Positions 17,565 through 25,912 of a DNA stretch of 64,000 bases are shown piece after piece. The notes under the pieces were generated by a model. It made no database searches. It saw only the letters and a program-made list of their open reading frames with translations, and had not been told where the DNA came from. The position numbers and the translations under genes are program-made. Source of the DNA: CAZKNJ01 sp964554185 (GTDB lineage Bacteria > 4484-113); NCBI GenBank assembly GCA_964554185.1, contig CAZKNJ010000009.1, forward strand, positions 1 to 64,000. The letters are read 5' to 3'. Positions within the stretch are counted from its first letter, which is position 1. Each line of letters begins with the position of its first letter.

Positions 17565-18802
17565 CGCACGAATCCCACCTTCTCGACAAAGGTCTCCAGC
17601 TGCCGCGACAGGTCGTCGCCGTACGCCAGCTCAAAGATGAGGAAGTTCTGGCCGAAGCTTACCCGAGAGCGCGGAGTTCGGCGCGCCATCCCTTTGCGGA
17701 AGCTGTCCACATCAAAGGTTATCACCGAAAGCAGCCGGTAGTGCAGTCGGAGGTTTGCTAAAAACTCCGCTTCACCTCCGCCCAAGTGGGGAATGAAGAC
17801 TATCAGGTCGGAGGACTCCGGAAGGTAGCGCAGGATTTCGGTGGAGTGGCCTTTCAGGTCAAGGTTCTCACCTGGCGTGATTTCTGCCAGCAACAGCGAT
17901 ATCTCCTGAAAGAGGCTGCTACCCATACCGGAGCAATGACGCTCGGCCGCACCGCTCAGCTCTAAAAAGGAGAAGTAGTAGTTGGAACGGCTGGTCTCCC
18001 GCGCCAGCGTGGAGATCAGCGTGATGGAGTACTCCAGCGGATTGTGCTCTTCGCTGCGCCCCACTGCTGAACGGTCGTCATTGACCAGTAGCACGCTCAT
18101 CGTAGAGGCGACGTTGCGCTCAAACTGCTTGGTTATGAGCTTGCCCATGCGGGCAGTGCTGGCCCAGTGGACTTTGCGCAGCGGGTCGCCCGGCTGGTAC
18201 TCGGTTACGCCCAGGAACTCGGTGGACTCCCCGCTGAACGGGACGGTCGCCAGCTCATCCTTGGGCACCATTGAGGAGCTGTTGAGGTAGTTCACGCGTG
18301 TGTCCAGCGGGCGCGGAAACACGGTAAGCGGAGTCATCACGCTCATTGCGCGCACGTGGCGGAAGAAGCCGAGTGGGTCGCCGGAGTAGAACATGAAGGG
18401 GCCAATCTCAAACTTGCCGCGCCGGGCAGGCAGCGCCTCATACCTGACCGCTGCGCTGGAACCGGGCGCCAGGCTGAGAAGAGCGATCTCGCGGTGTTGC
18501 TCCCCCTCACGGGCGGCGGGGAAGTAGTCGTAACCCACCAGCGAGAAGCGGGCGGTGCGCAGCTTGTTGGTTATCACCAGGTCAACACCGAGGGGGAAGC
18601 CCTTCATACAGGTGGCGGGATGCTCGCGGTGGACCGAGAGCCCCCGGGTGCTGAGCAGCGACCAGAGGAAGAGCCCGGTGTTTAGCGTAACGAAGAGGAC
18701 AAGGGTGTACACCAGCAGGTGGTTGCGGAAGATGAGGACAAGCAGCAGGGTGAACGCGGTAAGCGCCAGAGATATCCGCGAGAGTGGAGTTAAACGATAC
18801 AA
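17561..18802 (-). CDS. DUF58 (VWA-like) protein, MoxR partner
   Basis: The 413-residue protein has two N-terminal membrane helices (about 8-48) and a DUF58 domain. The core signature is LGVTEYQPGDPLRKVHWASTARMGKLITKQFE (about 194-225). A degenerate von Willebrand-A-like C-terminal half contains VLLVNDDRSAVG. DUF58 proteins are clients or partners of MoxR AAA+ ATPases. It starts with TTG (GAGG immediately before, GGGTG 7 nt before), 20 bp after the moxR stop. A second DUF58 gene lies at 59351-60652 beside flhB. Confidence 0.88.
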   Translation of the reverse strand: MYRLTPLSRISLALTAFTLLLVLIFRNHLLVYTLVLFVTLNTGLFLWSLLSTRGLSVHREHPATCMKGFPLGVDLVITNKLRTARFSLVGYDYFPAAREGEQHREIALLSLAPGSSAAVRYEALPARRGKFEIGPFMFYSGDPLGFFRHVRAMSVMTPLTVFPRPLDTRVNYLNSSSMVPKDELATVPFSGESTEFLGVTEYQPGDPLRKVHWASTARMGKLITKQFERNVASTMSVLLVNDDRSAVGRSEEHNPLEYSITLISTLARETSRSNYYFSFLELSGAAERHCSGMGSSLFQEISLLLAEITPGENLDLKGHSTEILRYLPESSDLIVFIPHLGGGEAEFLANLRLHYRLLSVITFDVDSFRKGMARRTPRSRVSFGQNFLIFELAYGDDLSRQLETFVEKVGFVR

Positions 18803-18822
18803 CCTCGGTCACCCGCGATGGA

Positions 18823-19821
18823 CTACTGCACCGGAACCGGCACTTTCTTGAGGACGCTTTCCACCACCACCGACGCTTTCACCCCCGCCAGCTGCGCGGA
18901 GGGCAACATCAGCAGCCGGTGGCTCAGCACCAGCGGCGCCATCAGCTTGACGTCGTCGGGAGTGACGTAGTCGCGCCCTTCAATCAGCGCCCAGGCCTGC
19001 GCTACGCGCATCATGCCGAGACTGCCGCGGATGGAAGCGCCTACCAGCACATCCGGATGGCTGCGCGTCTCCGTGCTCAGCCGGACGATATACTCGCGCA
19101 TTGCCGGCTTCAGAAACACCTTGCGCGCGAGCTTCTGGAATTCGGCGAGCTCGTCCAGGTCAATCACGCTGTCAATCTCGCCGATAGGATGTTCCTCGCG
19201 CTGCGCCTCCAGTATTTCCTCTTCGACCGCGGCACCTGGATAGCCGATGCCCAGGCGCACGAGGAAGCGGTCAAGCTGGGCCTCGGGCAGATCATAGGTT
19301 CCCTGGTGCTCTATGGGATTCTGGGTGGCGACCACGAAGAAGGGAACCGGCAGCGGATGCGACATGCTGCCCACCGTGACCTGGCGCTCTTCCATCGCCT
19401 CCAGCAGTGCGGACTGGGTGCGTGGGGAAGTGCGGTTTATCTCGTCGGCGAGCATTATGTTGGTGAACACCGGGCCGGGATTGAAGTCGAACTCGCCGGT
19501 CTTCTGGTTGAAGACATTGCTGCCGGTGACATCCGCCGGGAGCAGGTCGGGAGTGAACTGGATGCGCGTGAACCTGGCGCTGATGGAGCGAGCCAGTGCG
19601 CGGGCGAGCATAGTCTTGCCCACGCCCGGCACGTCCTCCAGCAGCACGTGACCGTCCGCCAGCATCGCGGCGAGCACCTGCCGGATGACCTTGTCTTTGC
19701 CGAGAATGACCCGTCCCACGTTGCCCGTTACCAGGGCAATCCGGTTGGCCGCCTGCATCGCGGCCTCCGGCGTCAGGGCCGTCCTTTCGGCGACCATCTT
19801 TTCAGTTTTGGCGTCCCTCAT
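18823..19821 (-). CDS. moxR: MoxR-family AAA+ ATPase
   Basis: The MoxR-type ATPase has Walker A EDVPGVGKTM (about 63-72), Walker B MLADEINRTSP (about 120-130), and sensor-1 region VVATQNPIEHQGTYDLPEAQLDRF followed by LVRLGIGYP. MoxR proteins act as chaperone-like ATPases that mature or activate partners such as DUF58 proteins, whose gene follows directly. I place the start at ATG 19821 (332 residues). An in-frame TTG at 19845 would sit on the -10 box itself and is less likely. The divergent zinc-ribbon gene shares the short intergenic region. Confidence 0.9.
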   Translation of the reverse strand: MRDAKTEKMVAERTALTPEAAMQAANRIALVTGNVGRVILGKDKVIRQVLAAMLADGHVLLEDVPGVGKTMLARALARSISARFTRIQFTPDLLPADVTGSNVFNQKTGEFDFNPGPVFTNIMLADEINRTSPRTQSALLEAMEERQVTVGSMSHPLPVPFFVVATQNPIEHQGTYDLPEAQLDRFLVRLGIGYPGAAVEEEILEAQREEHPIGEIDSVIDLDELAEFQKLARKVFLKPAMREYIVRLSTETRSHPDVLVGASIRGSLGMMRVAQAWALIEGRDYVTPDDVKLMAPLVLSHRLLMLPSAQLAGVKASVVVESVLKKVPVPVQ

Positions 19822-19844
19822 CAGCCGTAGTTCCGATGCGGGCA

Positions 19845-19853
19845 ATTATAGCA
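19845..19853 (-). promoter_or_regulatory. extended -10 promoter of the moxR run
   Basis: TGCTATAAT on the minus strand, 23 nt before the ATG at 19821. A very short leader of about 15 nt is implied. It is back to back with the plus-strand box at 19878-19886. Confidence 0.5.
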
Positions 19854-19877
19854 AAGGAACGCTCGCTCCCCGCGCGG

Positions 19878-19886
19878 TGGTATAAT
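19878..19886 (+). promoter_or_regulatory. extended -10 promoter, leaderless geometry
   Basis: TGGTATAAT followed by 7 nt and the ATG of the zinc-ribbon gene. There is no Shine-Dalgarno sequence. Confidence 0.55.
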
Positions 19887-19893
19887 CCGCGCC

Positions 19894-20124
19894 ATGGTCA
19901 ACGAGGTTAAACCCAAGGTTTACTGCCCATCATGCCATCGGCTGCTGAATGTTACGGAAGGCAAGGGGGAAGGTGATGAAATGGGATGCCCTTACTGCCT
20001 GGCGCAGTTTAAGCTGCTGGTTGTCAAGGCTTACCGGGGTGAGATCAGCCAGCCCAGCCCGCATGCAGTCACCGACGAAAAGACGCCGGCCGCTTGGCGA
20101 TCTGGGGGAACGGCTGGCGGCTAG
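19894..20124 (+). CDS. small zinc-ribbon protein
   Basis: A 76-residue protein with paired motifs CPSC (residues 11-14) and CPYC (32-35), a classic four-Cys zinc ribbon. A short beta segment FKLLVVKAYRGE follows, then a disordered tail. No family name can be given. Its last 62 nt overlap the start of yraN in another frame. The ATG lies 7 nt below an extended -10 box with no ribosome-binding site, consistent with a leaderless message. Conservation of the four cysteines supports a real gene. Confidence 0.65.
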   Translation: MVNEVKPKVYCPSCHRLLNVTEGKGEGDEMGCPYCLAQFKLLVVKAYRGEISQPSPHAVTDEKTPAAWRSGGTAGG

Positions 20125-20437
20125 GCACCTCGCCGGCGAGGGCCACCGCATTCTTGAGCGCAACTTCCGCTGTAAGCTCGGCGAAATAGACCTCATCAGC
20201 CGTTGCGGCGACTGGCTCGTGTTCACTGAAGTGAAATCGGCAGTGCATTCTGAAGGCTACCGCCCCGGCGACCATCTCAACGACTGGAAGAAGCGCAGGG
20301 TCCGCCGCCTGGCGGAATACTACCTGGCGCTAAACCCGCCGGAGGAGATGAACCTGCGGTTTGACCTAGTAGAAGTGGTGTTCCCTGTAGAGGGGCGGGG
20401 GCATCCCGAAATCCAGCACTTTGAGAACGCTTTCTGA
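20063..20437 (+). CDS. yraN: YraN/UPF0102 family nuclease-like protein
   Basis: The UPF0102 family has a restriction-endonuclease-like fold. The visible signature runs LGERLAARHLAGEGHRILERNFRCKLGEIDLISRCGDWLVFTEVKS, with the family E-(I/L)-D and EVK residues, followed by W-KKRRVRRLAEYYL. I choose ATG 20063 (124 residues), and an in-frame GTG at 20039 is an alternative. Either way the start lies inside the zinc-ribbon gene, so translation is probably coupled. Downstream is a strong bidirectional terminator. The cellular role of the family is unclear, with DNA uptake or processing often suggested. Confidence 0.85.
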   Translation: MQSPTKRRRPLGDLGERLAARHLAGEGHRILERNFRCKLGEIDLISRCGDWLVFTEVKSAVHSEGYRPGDHLNDWKKRRVRRLAEYYLALNPPEEMNLRFDLVEVVFPVEGRGHPEIQHFENAF

Positions 20438-20464
20438 GCTCCACAAATCAGCGGCTTAAAAGAC

Positions 20465-20492
20465 AGAGCCCCGGCCTTTCGGCCGGGGCTCT
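20465..20492. terminator. bidirectional rho-independent terminator
   Basis: A perfect 12-bp stem (AGAGCCCCGGCC / GGCCGGGGCTCT) encloses a TTTC loop. It is followed by TTACTT on the plus strand and by GTCTTTT on the minus strand. It lies between the convergent ends of yraN and the SLH porin gene and can serve both. Confidence 0.9.
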
Positions 20493-20516
20493 TTACTTCA
20501 TGGCGGGGGATATTGC

Positions 20517-22187
20517 CTAGAAGTGGAGCAGGAACTCGCCGCGAACGAGAGTGATCGCGTCCTCCAGGTTGTTGAACTCACCAGCCGAGATGATGTCCAG
20601 GCCGAGAGAAGCATTCTTCTCAAACGGATAGCGGAAGTTGAACTTCAGCAGTCCGGGACGATCACTAAAGAACGCATTGATGCGCTGGCCGGTGTACCAA
20701 GTCACCTTACCATAGAGGTCATTGCGGAACGTGTGCTCGGCGGTTAGGCCAAGGCCCTCAAAGTCCGCGGGGAAGTAGTTCTTGCCCTCGCGGCTGATGT
20801 TGAAGGCGTCGGCAACGCCGTTCACCGTGAAGTCCCACTCGCTGAACGGGTCATTGTCCACGTTGGCGTAGACCGGTAGACCTTCCAGCTGCGCGATGTC
20901 CGCGCCGGCGATGCTCACCTTGGTGCGGCCATCGTTGAACACATCGAGCTCAACGATGAGAGACATGTCCTCAAGACCAAAGTCCGAGGCATTGAGATCA
21001 GAAACGTTGGTCGGAGTGTAGTTCCACTCGGCACGGATGCCGTTGAACCACTCATTATCAAACCACGGAATCTCCGCATTACCGGAGATGCCGATGAACT
21101 GCTCCGCGCCATAGCCGTTGGGGCTGCCGTCGAGGAACAGCTCGAGGTCATGCGCGTGGCCCGGAATAACACCCTCGTGGCCGAAGTACTTCAGGCCCAG
21201 GTTCACGTAGTCGTCGCTGTCGTTGACGTTCACGAGGCTGGACATGTTGCTGAGGCTGGCGGGATTCCAGTAAGGATTCACGCCAAACACGGCCTCGGTG
21301 CGATACGCACCGACGTACGCCGCCCAGCGGGCGTCATGCCACGTGGTGTCGAAGCGATAACCGAAGTCGGAGCGGTAGCCGTTGTCGCCGGCCAGTCCGA
21401 ACTCGCCCTCGCTGAAATACTGGCGACCGACGGTCAGCGTCGGGGTGTCGCCGAACGAGTGCGTGTAAGGCGTCAGGCCGATGGTGGCCCTTGCCTCGTC
21501 CAGCACGAAGCTGCTGGACGCCGAACGGTTGCCGAACGGCGGGTTTCCCGGGCGCGCGGCCACGGTCTCGTTGTTGACGCCCGGGACAAAGCCCGTGCCA
21601 ACGGTCCCCTGCGCCTCGGCGGAAGTAATCGTGAAGTCGAAGCGGATGTTCTCCTCCGGCTGGAAGCCCATATGCAAGCCTAGAGCCTGCTCATGACCGA
21701 AGTCATTACTCCAGTCAACCGCGCCGGTGGTCACATACGCGCCCGTGCGAACACGATAGAACCCGTCGATCTCATTGTCCTTGATGAGGGACTTAAGCAT
21801 GCGGATGTCGTCGGTGTTGGTGTTGACCTGGCCCTCGAGCTGGTCAACGCGGACGCCGATCTCCGCGAGCTCATCCCTGAACTCGTTGCCGAGCCGATCA
21901 AGGCGAGCCTCGATCTCATCAAGACGACCCTGGTCCATGCCCGTCATCATGTCACTGAGCTTCGAGTACATGCGGGCGACGACCATAGCCATTTCGTAGC
22001 GGGTGAACGTCTGATTGCCCTTGAAGGTGCCATCGGGGAAACCCTCTACGAGGCCCTCCTGCTGGAGGTAGTCAATCGCTTCGTATGCCCAGTGATCGGT
22101 CGGTACGTCACGGAACATGGCTGCCGATGCGGGCACAGCGACTGCCAGAAGCAGAATCGCTGCCAAAGAGAAAACTAAAATACGCAT
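20517..22187 (-). CDS. OmpM-like outer-membrane porin with SLH domain
   Basis: This 556-residue porin has a signal peptide ending in PASA. One SLH domain follows (about 24-72: FRDVPTDHWAYEAIDYLQQEGLVEGFPDGTF...TRYEMAMVVARM), then a coiled coil (about 75-130) and a beta-rich barrel (about 145-556) ending in LLHF. In OmpM proteins of diderm Terrabacteria the SLH domain binds pyruvylated or amidated wall polymer and ties the outer membrane to peptidoglycan. ATG 22187 is preceded by AAGGAG at a 7-nt spacing, which rules out the upstream in-frame start at 22235. The 162-nt leader can pair with this ribosome-binding site (see findings). It is probably an abundant protein. Confidence 0.92.
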   Translation of the reverse strand: MRILVFSLAAILLLAVAVPASAAMFRDVPTDHWAYEAIDYLQQEGLVEGFPDGTFKGNQTFTRYEMAMVVARMYSKLSDMMTGMDQGRLDEIEARLDRLGNEFRDELAEIGVRVDQLEGQVNTNTDDIRMLKSLIKDNEIDGFYRVRTGAYVTTGAVDWSNDFGHEQALGLHMGFQPEENIRFDFTITSAEAQGTVGTGFVPGVNNETVAARPGNPPFGNRSASSSFVLDEARATIGLTPYTHSFGDTPTLTVGRQYFSEGEFGLAGDNGYRSDFGYRFDTTWHDARWAAYVGAYRTEAVFGVNPYWNPASLSNMSSLVNVNDSDDYVNLGLKYFGHEGVIPGHAHDLELFLDGSPNGYGAEQFIGISGNAEIPWFDNEWFNGIRAEWNYTPTNVSDLNASDFGLEDMSLIVELDVFNDGRTKVSIAGADIAQLEGLPVYANVDNDPFSEWDFTVNGVADAFNISREGKNYFPADFEGLGLTAEHTFRNDLYGKVTWYTGQRINAFFSDRPGLLKFNFRYPFEKNASLGLDIISAGEFNNLEDAITLVRGEFLLHF

Positions 22188-22349
22188 TAGGCACTCCTTG
22201 GTTAAGTTGGATTTTGGCCTAACCGAAATCCCCAAGAAGGCCGGACAAGTTGCCTAGTTACCTCTTCCAGCCGTCTTGCTTCATCCGGTGAAGCCAAGAT
22301 ATGGTGTTACCTACCTCGCTGCCCTAACCAAGTTGTATCACCTCCTTTT
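22188..22349 (-). promoter_or_regulatory. long 5' leader of the porin gene with SD-complementary repeat
   Basis: The stretch holds no gene. Read on the minus strand it opens with a perfect Shine-Dalgarno complement AAGGAGGTGA directly after the YqgF-like stop. Only a six-codon TTG frame follows, and the segment ends at the porin AAGGAG. The 8-mer CTTGGTTA (plus strand 22197-22204) and its complement TAACCAAG (22325-22332) would let the distal leader pair with the region carrying the porin ribosome-binding site. I did not find a convincing -10 box inside. Confidence 0.35.
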
Positions 22350-22772
22350 TCAGGGCAGTCCGGTTTCAGCGTAACCTTCTTCGGGGGCTGCGCTGCGCCT
22401 GAGCAAGACCCAGGCGGCGTAGCCATCCATCGGGGGCTTCAGAGCATAGTGGCCGAGCAGACGGATAAACCGCCCGGGCCGGGTCGTTCCCCGATGGCGC
22501 AGGTAAAGCTCCAGCGCTTCTTCGGTGCTTCCACTCTCATCCACCACGGCCACCGTGGCGGGCGCAAACACCTGCCGCGCCAACTCGGTCACCGGCCGGG
22601 AGCCCGTGCCCCCGCCAATGACGACCTGCCGCGCTGCGAAGAAGCGCGATACCTGCCGCAAGAACGTCTCAAGGTTGTCAATGTGCACCAGGCCGATTAA
22701 CGGCGAATGCTGTGGCTGGCACTCAATAGCCCAGCCGCACTTAAACGTGCCGGGGTCAAGTGCCACCCTCAT
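22350..22772 (-). CDS. YqgF/RuvX-like RNase H-fold protein
   Basis: A 140-residue protein opening MRVALDPGTFKCGWAI, the first strand and acidic residue of the YqgF/RuvX RNase H-like fold. VVIGGGTGSRPVTELA (about 52-67), VAVVDESGSTEEALELYL (about 75-92) and KPPMDGYAAWVLL near the end, with the last acidic residue, follow the same layout. YqgF proteins process pre-16S rRNA. This divergent member may be a paralogue with a different substrate. I place the start at ATG 22772, which fits the family start and the promoter. Starts at 22796 and 22802 are possible but would lie upstream of the likely transcription start. Confidence 0.7.
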   Translation of the reverse strand: MRVALDPGTFKCGWAIECQPQHSPLIGLVHIDNLETFLRQVSRFFAARQVVIGGGTGSRPVTELARQVFAPATVAVVDESGSTEEALELYLRHRGTTRPGRFIRLLGHYALKPPMDGYAAWVLLRRSAAPEEGYAETGLP

Positions 22773-22786
22773 CCCTTGATGGGAAA

Positions 22787-22815
22787 TATCTATCATATTC
22801 ACCCGTATTTGTCAA
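22787..22815 (-). promoter_or_regulatory. -35/-10 promoter of the YqgF-like gene
   Basis: On the minus strand, TTGACA (22810-22815), a 17-bp spacer and TAGATA (22787-22792). The ATG at 22772 lies 14 nt beyond. It is one of the few sites in the window with a consensus -35 hexamer. Confidence 0.45.
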
Positions 22816-22828
22816 GAAAACGGGCTCC

Positions 22829-23275
22829 TCAGGGCTTGCTGGTGAGCTTCGCCACAACCGCGTCAAGCGCTAGCCGGTAGCCCTCCACTCCGAGCCCGCA
22901 AACCAGTCCGTCCGCCACCTCCGCAATGAGATCGTTGCGCCTGAATGGCTCCCGGGCAAAGATATTGCTGATATGGACGATAACCCTGGGGCCGGGAAAA
23001 GCCGCCACGCTGTCGCGCAGGGCGTAGGACTGATAAGCCAGCGCCCCCGGGTTGATTATCAGGGCGTCGAATTTCTTGTGGCTGGAGTTCAGTAGTTCGA
23101 TTATTTCCCCTTCACGGTTGCTGCGGCCGAACTCCAGCGTCACGCCCGTTAGTTTCTTCCGGCAGTAGGTCTCCAGCCCGTCTTCAAGCTGGGAAAGGGT
23201 CTTGGTGCCATAGATTTCTTGCTCCCGCGTCCCCAGCAAGTCGAGGTTAGGCCCGTTGACTACAAGTACTTTCAT
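22829..23275 (-). CDS. aroQ: type II 3-dehydroquinate dehydratase
   Basis: The third enzyme of the shikimate pathway converts 3-dehydroquinate to 3-dehydroshikimate. The 148 residues show VNGPNLDLLGTREQEIYG (active-site Arg and Tyr), NPGALAYQSYALRDSV (substrate-binding Asn and neighbouring residues) and VHISNIFAREPFR (catalytic His101 region). This is the complete type II signature at the family length. ATG 23275 is preceded by GGGAGG with a 5-nt spacing, so the longer in-frame extension upstream is not coding. It follows gyrA after 85 bp. Confidence 0.95.
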   Translation of the reverse strand: MKVLVVNGPNLDLLGTREQEIYGTKTLSQLEDGLETYCRKKLTGVTLEFGRSNREGEIIELLNSSHKKFDALIINPGALAYQSYALRDSVAAFPGPRVIVHISNIFAREPFRRNDLIAEVADGLVCGLGVEGYRLALDAVVAKLTSKP

Positions 23276-23360
23276 ATCCGCCTCCCTATATAGCGAGCGG
23301 GGTGCCCGCCCCGTCCCGGCAAAACCGCGCGGCAAACCGGCTGCCGCACATCCGCGAATC

Positions 23361-25826
23361 TTAGGTGAACAGCGGTTCGTCCTTGTCGTCCGCTTCCACG
23401 ATCTCAACGGACGCCACCGCGTCTCCCTCGCGGAGGTTGATCACGCGCACGCCCTGGGTCGCCCGCCCCTGGCGGGAAACCTGCTTGACCTCCGAGCGGA
23501 TGAGCATTCCCTCGCGCGTTACGATGATGAACTCGTCTTCCTCGCCAACGATGTGGGCTGACACCAGTGGCCCAGTCTTAGCGGAGATGCGCATACAGAT
23601 GATGCCCTTGGTGCCTCGGTGCGTCTGGCGGAACTCAGAGAGCTTGGTGCGCTTGCCGCTGCCGTTGCGGCTGACCACCATAACCTCCGCCTCGAGACGA
23701 ACCACATTCATTCCCACCACGCGCGCATCGCCGGTGAGTTTGATGCCGCGCACGCCCTGGGCGGCCGTCCCCATCGCGCGGACTTCGTCCTCGCTGAAGC
23801 GCACGGCCAGTCCCGCGCTGGTGCAGATGATGATCTCCTCCTTGCCGGTAGTGGGGCTCACGAAGTCCAGGCTGTCGTCGCCCGACAGGCCGATCGCCCG
23901 CTTTCCGGTCACCCGCAGCGCAGCAAAGCTGGACAGCTCGACTTTCTTGACGACACCCATGCGAGTGCACATGAACAGGAAGGGGCGGCTGAAGTCTTCC
24001 AGCGAGACCAGCGCGGTAACCCGCTCGTCGGCGGTTGTGCCAATGAGGTTTACAATCGGCGTGCCTTTCGCGGTGCGTTCAAAGGGCGGCACGCGGAATA
24101 CCCGCAGCGAGTACACATTGCCCGTGTTCGTGAAGCAGAGAATGGTATCCAGCGTGTTGGTGGTGAGTATGTGGCGCACGATATCGTCGGCCTTCATCGT
24201 CTGGCCGATGAGCCCGCGACCGCCGCGAGCCTGCACCCGGTAGGTTGAGAGCGGAACCCGTTTGATGTAGCCGTTGCTGGTAATCGTCACGACCACCGGC
24301 TCGTTCTTCACGAGATCTTCTTCGTTAATGTCGCCGCCTTCGGTGTCCGGCAGAATGACGGTGCGGCGCTCGTCACCGAAGCGCCCCAGCGCCTCTCTAA
24401 GTTCGTTTACGAGGACCTCGTCAACCTTCTTGGGGTCGGCGAGAATGGCCTTGAACTCCTTTATCTGTTCAATCAGCGATTGGAGTTCGTTTTCCACCTT
24501 CTCGCGCTCCAGCCCGGTCAGTTGGGCCAGCCGCATATCCAGTATGGCCTTCGCCTGAACCTCAGTGAAGCCGAACTCCTCCTGCAGGCGGAAGGAAGCT
24601 GTTTCGCGGTCCTTGCTGCTGCGGATAGTCTCAATCACCTCATCCAGCCGGTCCAGCGCCAACCGCAAGCCCTCCAGGATGTGTGCGCGCTCCTCCGCCA
24701 CCTGAAGGTCATGCTTGGTGCGGCGGACAATCACGATGCGGCGGTGCGAAACGAACTCGGAGAGCATTCTCTTCAAACCCATCACGCGCGGCGCGCCATC
24801 GGTGAGAGCCAGCATAATGATTCCATAGGAAATCTGCAGCGGCGTGTTCTTGTACAGGTTGTTGAGGACGACCTGCGGGTTGGCGTCGCGCTTGAGCTCC
24901 ACCACCACGCGGGTTCCCGAGCGGTCGGACTCGTCGCGGATGTCGGTGATACTTTGGAGCTTCTTGGACGCCACCAGCTCAGCAATCTTCTCCACCAGCG
25001 TGGCCTTGTTCACCTGATATGGCACTTCCGTAATGACGATGCGGAAGCGGTCGCGCTTGTCCTGCTCCACTTCGGCGCGTCCGCGGATGGTGATGGAGCC
25101 GCGGCCCTCACGGAAAGCGTCCTTGATCCCCTGAGTGCCCAGAATGAAACCTCCAGCGGGGAAGTCCGGACCTTTGACCCACTGCATCAGGTCGTCGGCG
25201 GTGGCATCAGGTGATCCCACCAAATGGATAATCGCCTCGCCCAATTCCCGGAGATTGTGCGGCGGAATGCGCGTAGCCATCCCCACGGCAATCCCCTCGG
25301 TGCCGTTCATCAGCAGCAGCGGCAGCCCGGCCGGGACTATCGCCGGCTCCTTGCCCCTGGCGTCAAAGGTCGGGGTGAACTCAACGGTGTCTTTCTTGAT
25401 GTCCCGAACTAAGTACTCGGCGATAGGAAGCAGCCGCACCTCGGTGTACCTCATCGCCGCCGCCGCGTCGCCGTCGTTGGAGCCAAAGTTGCCCTGGCCC
25501 TCGATCAGGGGGTAGCGCATATTCCATGGCTGAGCCATTCTCACCAGCGCGTCATAGATGGCGTCGTTGCCGTGCGGATGGTACTTGCCCATCACGTCGC
25601 CGATGATCTTGGCGCTCTTGCTCGTGGGCTTGTCGGACGTGTGGCCACCCTCGCTCATCGCGTGGATGATGCGGCGGTGGATGACCTTCATACCATCGCG
25701 GACGTCGGGAATCGCCCGCCCGACGATAACGCTCATGGCGTAGTCGAGGTAGCTTTCCTCCATCTCCTCGACAATCTCGCGGGGGACGATCTTTTCGTCG
25801 AATTCAATGCGCTCAGTGCGACCCAT
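23361..25826 (-). CDS. gyrA: DNA gyrase subunit A
   Basis: GyrA, 821 residues. The N-terminal breakage-reunion domain contains the quinolone-determining stretch KYHPHGNDAIYDALVRMAQPW and catalytic Tyr127 in AAMRYTEVRL. The C-terminal beta-pinwheel carries the GyrA box QARGGRG, which marks it as gyrase rather than topoisomerase IV ParC. The usual resistance position before the Asp-Ala-Ile is Asn here (GND) where most species have Asp or Ser followed by other residues, so natural variation is present. ATG 25826 has GAGGA 6 nt upstream; the in-frame TTG at 25832 overlaps that site. gyrB is not in the window. Confidence 0.97.
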   Translation of the reverse strand: MGRTERIEFDEKIVPREIVEEMEESYLDYAMSVIVGRAIPDVRDGMKVIHRRIIHAMSEGGHTSDKPTSKSAKIIGDVMGKYHPHGNDAIYDALVRMAQPWNMRYPLIEGQGNFGSNDGDAAAAMRYTEVRLLPIAEYLVRDIKKDTVEFTPTFDARGKEPAIVPAGLPLLLMNGTEGIAVGMATRIPPHNLRELGEAIIHLVGSPDATADDLMQWVKGPDFPAGGFILGTQGIKDAFREGRGSITIRGRAEVEQDKRDRFRIVITEVPYQVNKATLVEKIAELVASKKLQSITDIRDESDRSGTRVVVELKRDANPQVVLNNLYKNTPLQISYGIIMLALTDGAPRVMGLKRMLSEFVSHRRIVIVRRTKHDLQVAEERAHILEGLRLALDRLDEVIETIRSSKDRETASFRLQEEFGFTEVQAKAILDMRLAQLTGLEREKVENELQSLIEQIKEFKAILADPKKVDEVLVNELREALGRFGDERRTVILPDTEGGDINEEDLVKNEPVVVTITSNGYIKRVPLSTYRVQARGGRGLIGQTMKADDIVRHILTTNTLDTILCFTNTGNVYSLRVFRVPPFERTAKGTPIVNLIGTTADERVTALVSLEDFSRPFLFMCTRMGVVKKVELSSFAALRVTGKRAIGLSGDDSLDFVSPTTGKEEIIICTSAGLAVRFSEDEVRAMGTAAQGVRGIKLTGDARVVGMNVVRLEAEVMVVSRNGSGKRTKLSEFRQTHRGTKGIICMRISAKTGPLVSAHIVGEEDEFIIVTREGMLIRSEVKQVSRQGRATQGVRVINLREGDAVASVEIVEADDKDEPLFT

Positions 25827-25883
25827 CAGCAATCCTCAAATCAGGAAACCAAGGTGGAAAGGGTAAACATTTTGTAAGCATCT

Positions 25884-25912
25884 ATTCTAGCACTTTTCGC
25901 CTGGATTTTGAA
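25884..25912 (-). promoter_or_regulatory. promoter of gyrA
   Basis: On the minus strand TTCAAA, 17 bp, and an extended -10 TGCTAGAAT (25884-25892). It lies in the 159-bp gap between dnaE and gyrA. A leader of about 50 nt is implied, with a normal ribosome-binding site before the gyrA ATG. Confidence 0.5.

Noticed and set aside
22331..22350. Sequence resembling the 3' end of 16S rRNA (TATCACCTCCTTTTT)
   Set aside because: The bases upstream do not match 16S rRNA (no GTAACAAGGTAACC motif). On the other strand it is a strong Shine-Dalgarno-like AAGGAGGTGA just after a stop codon.
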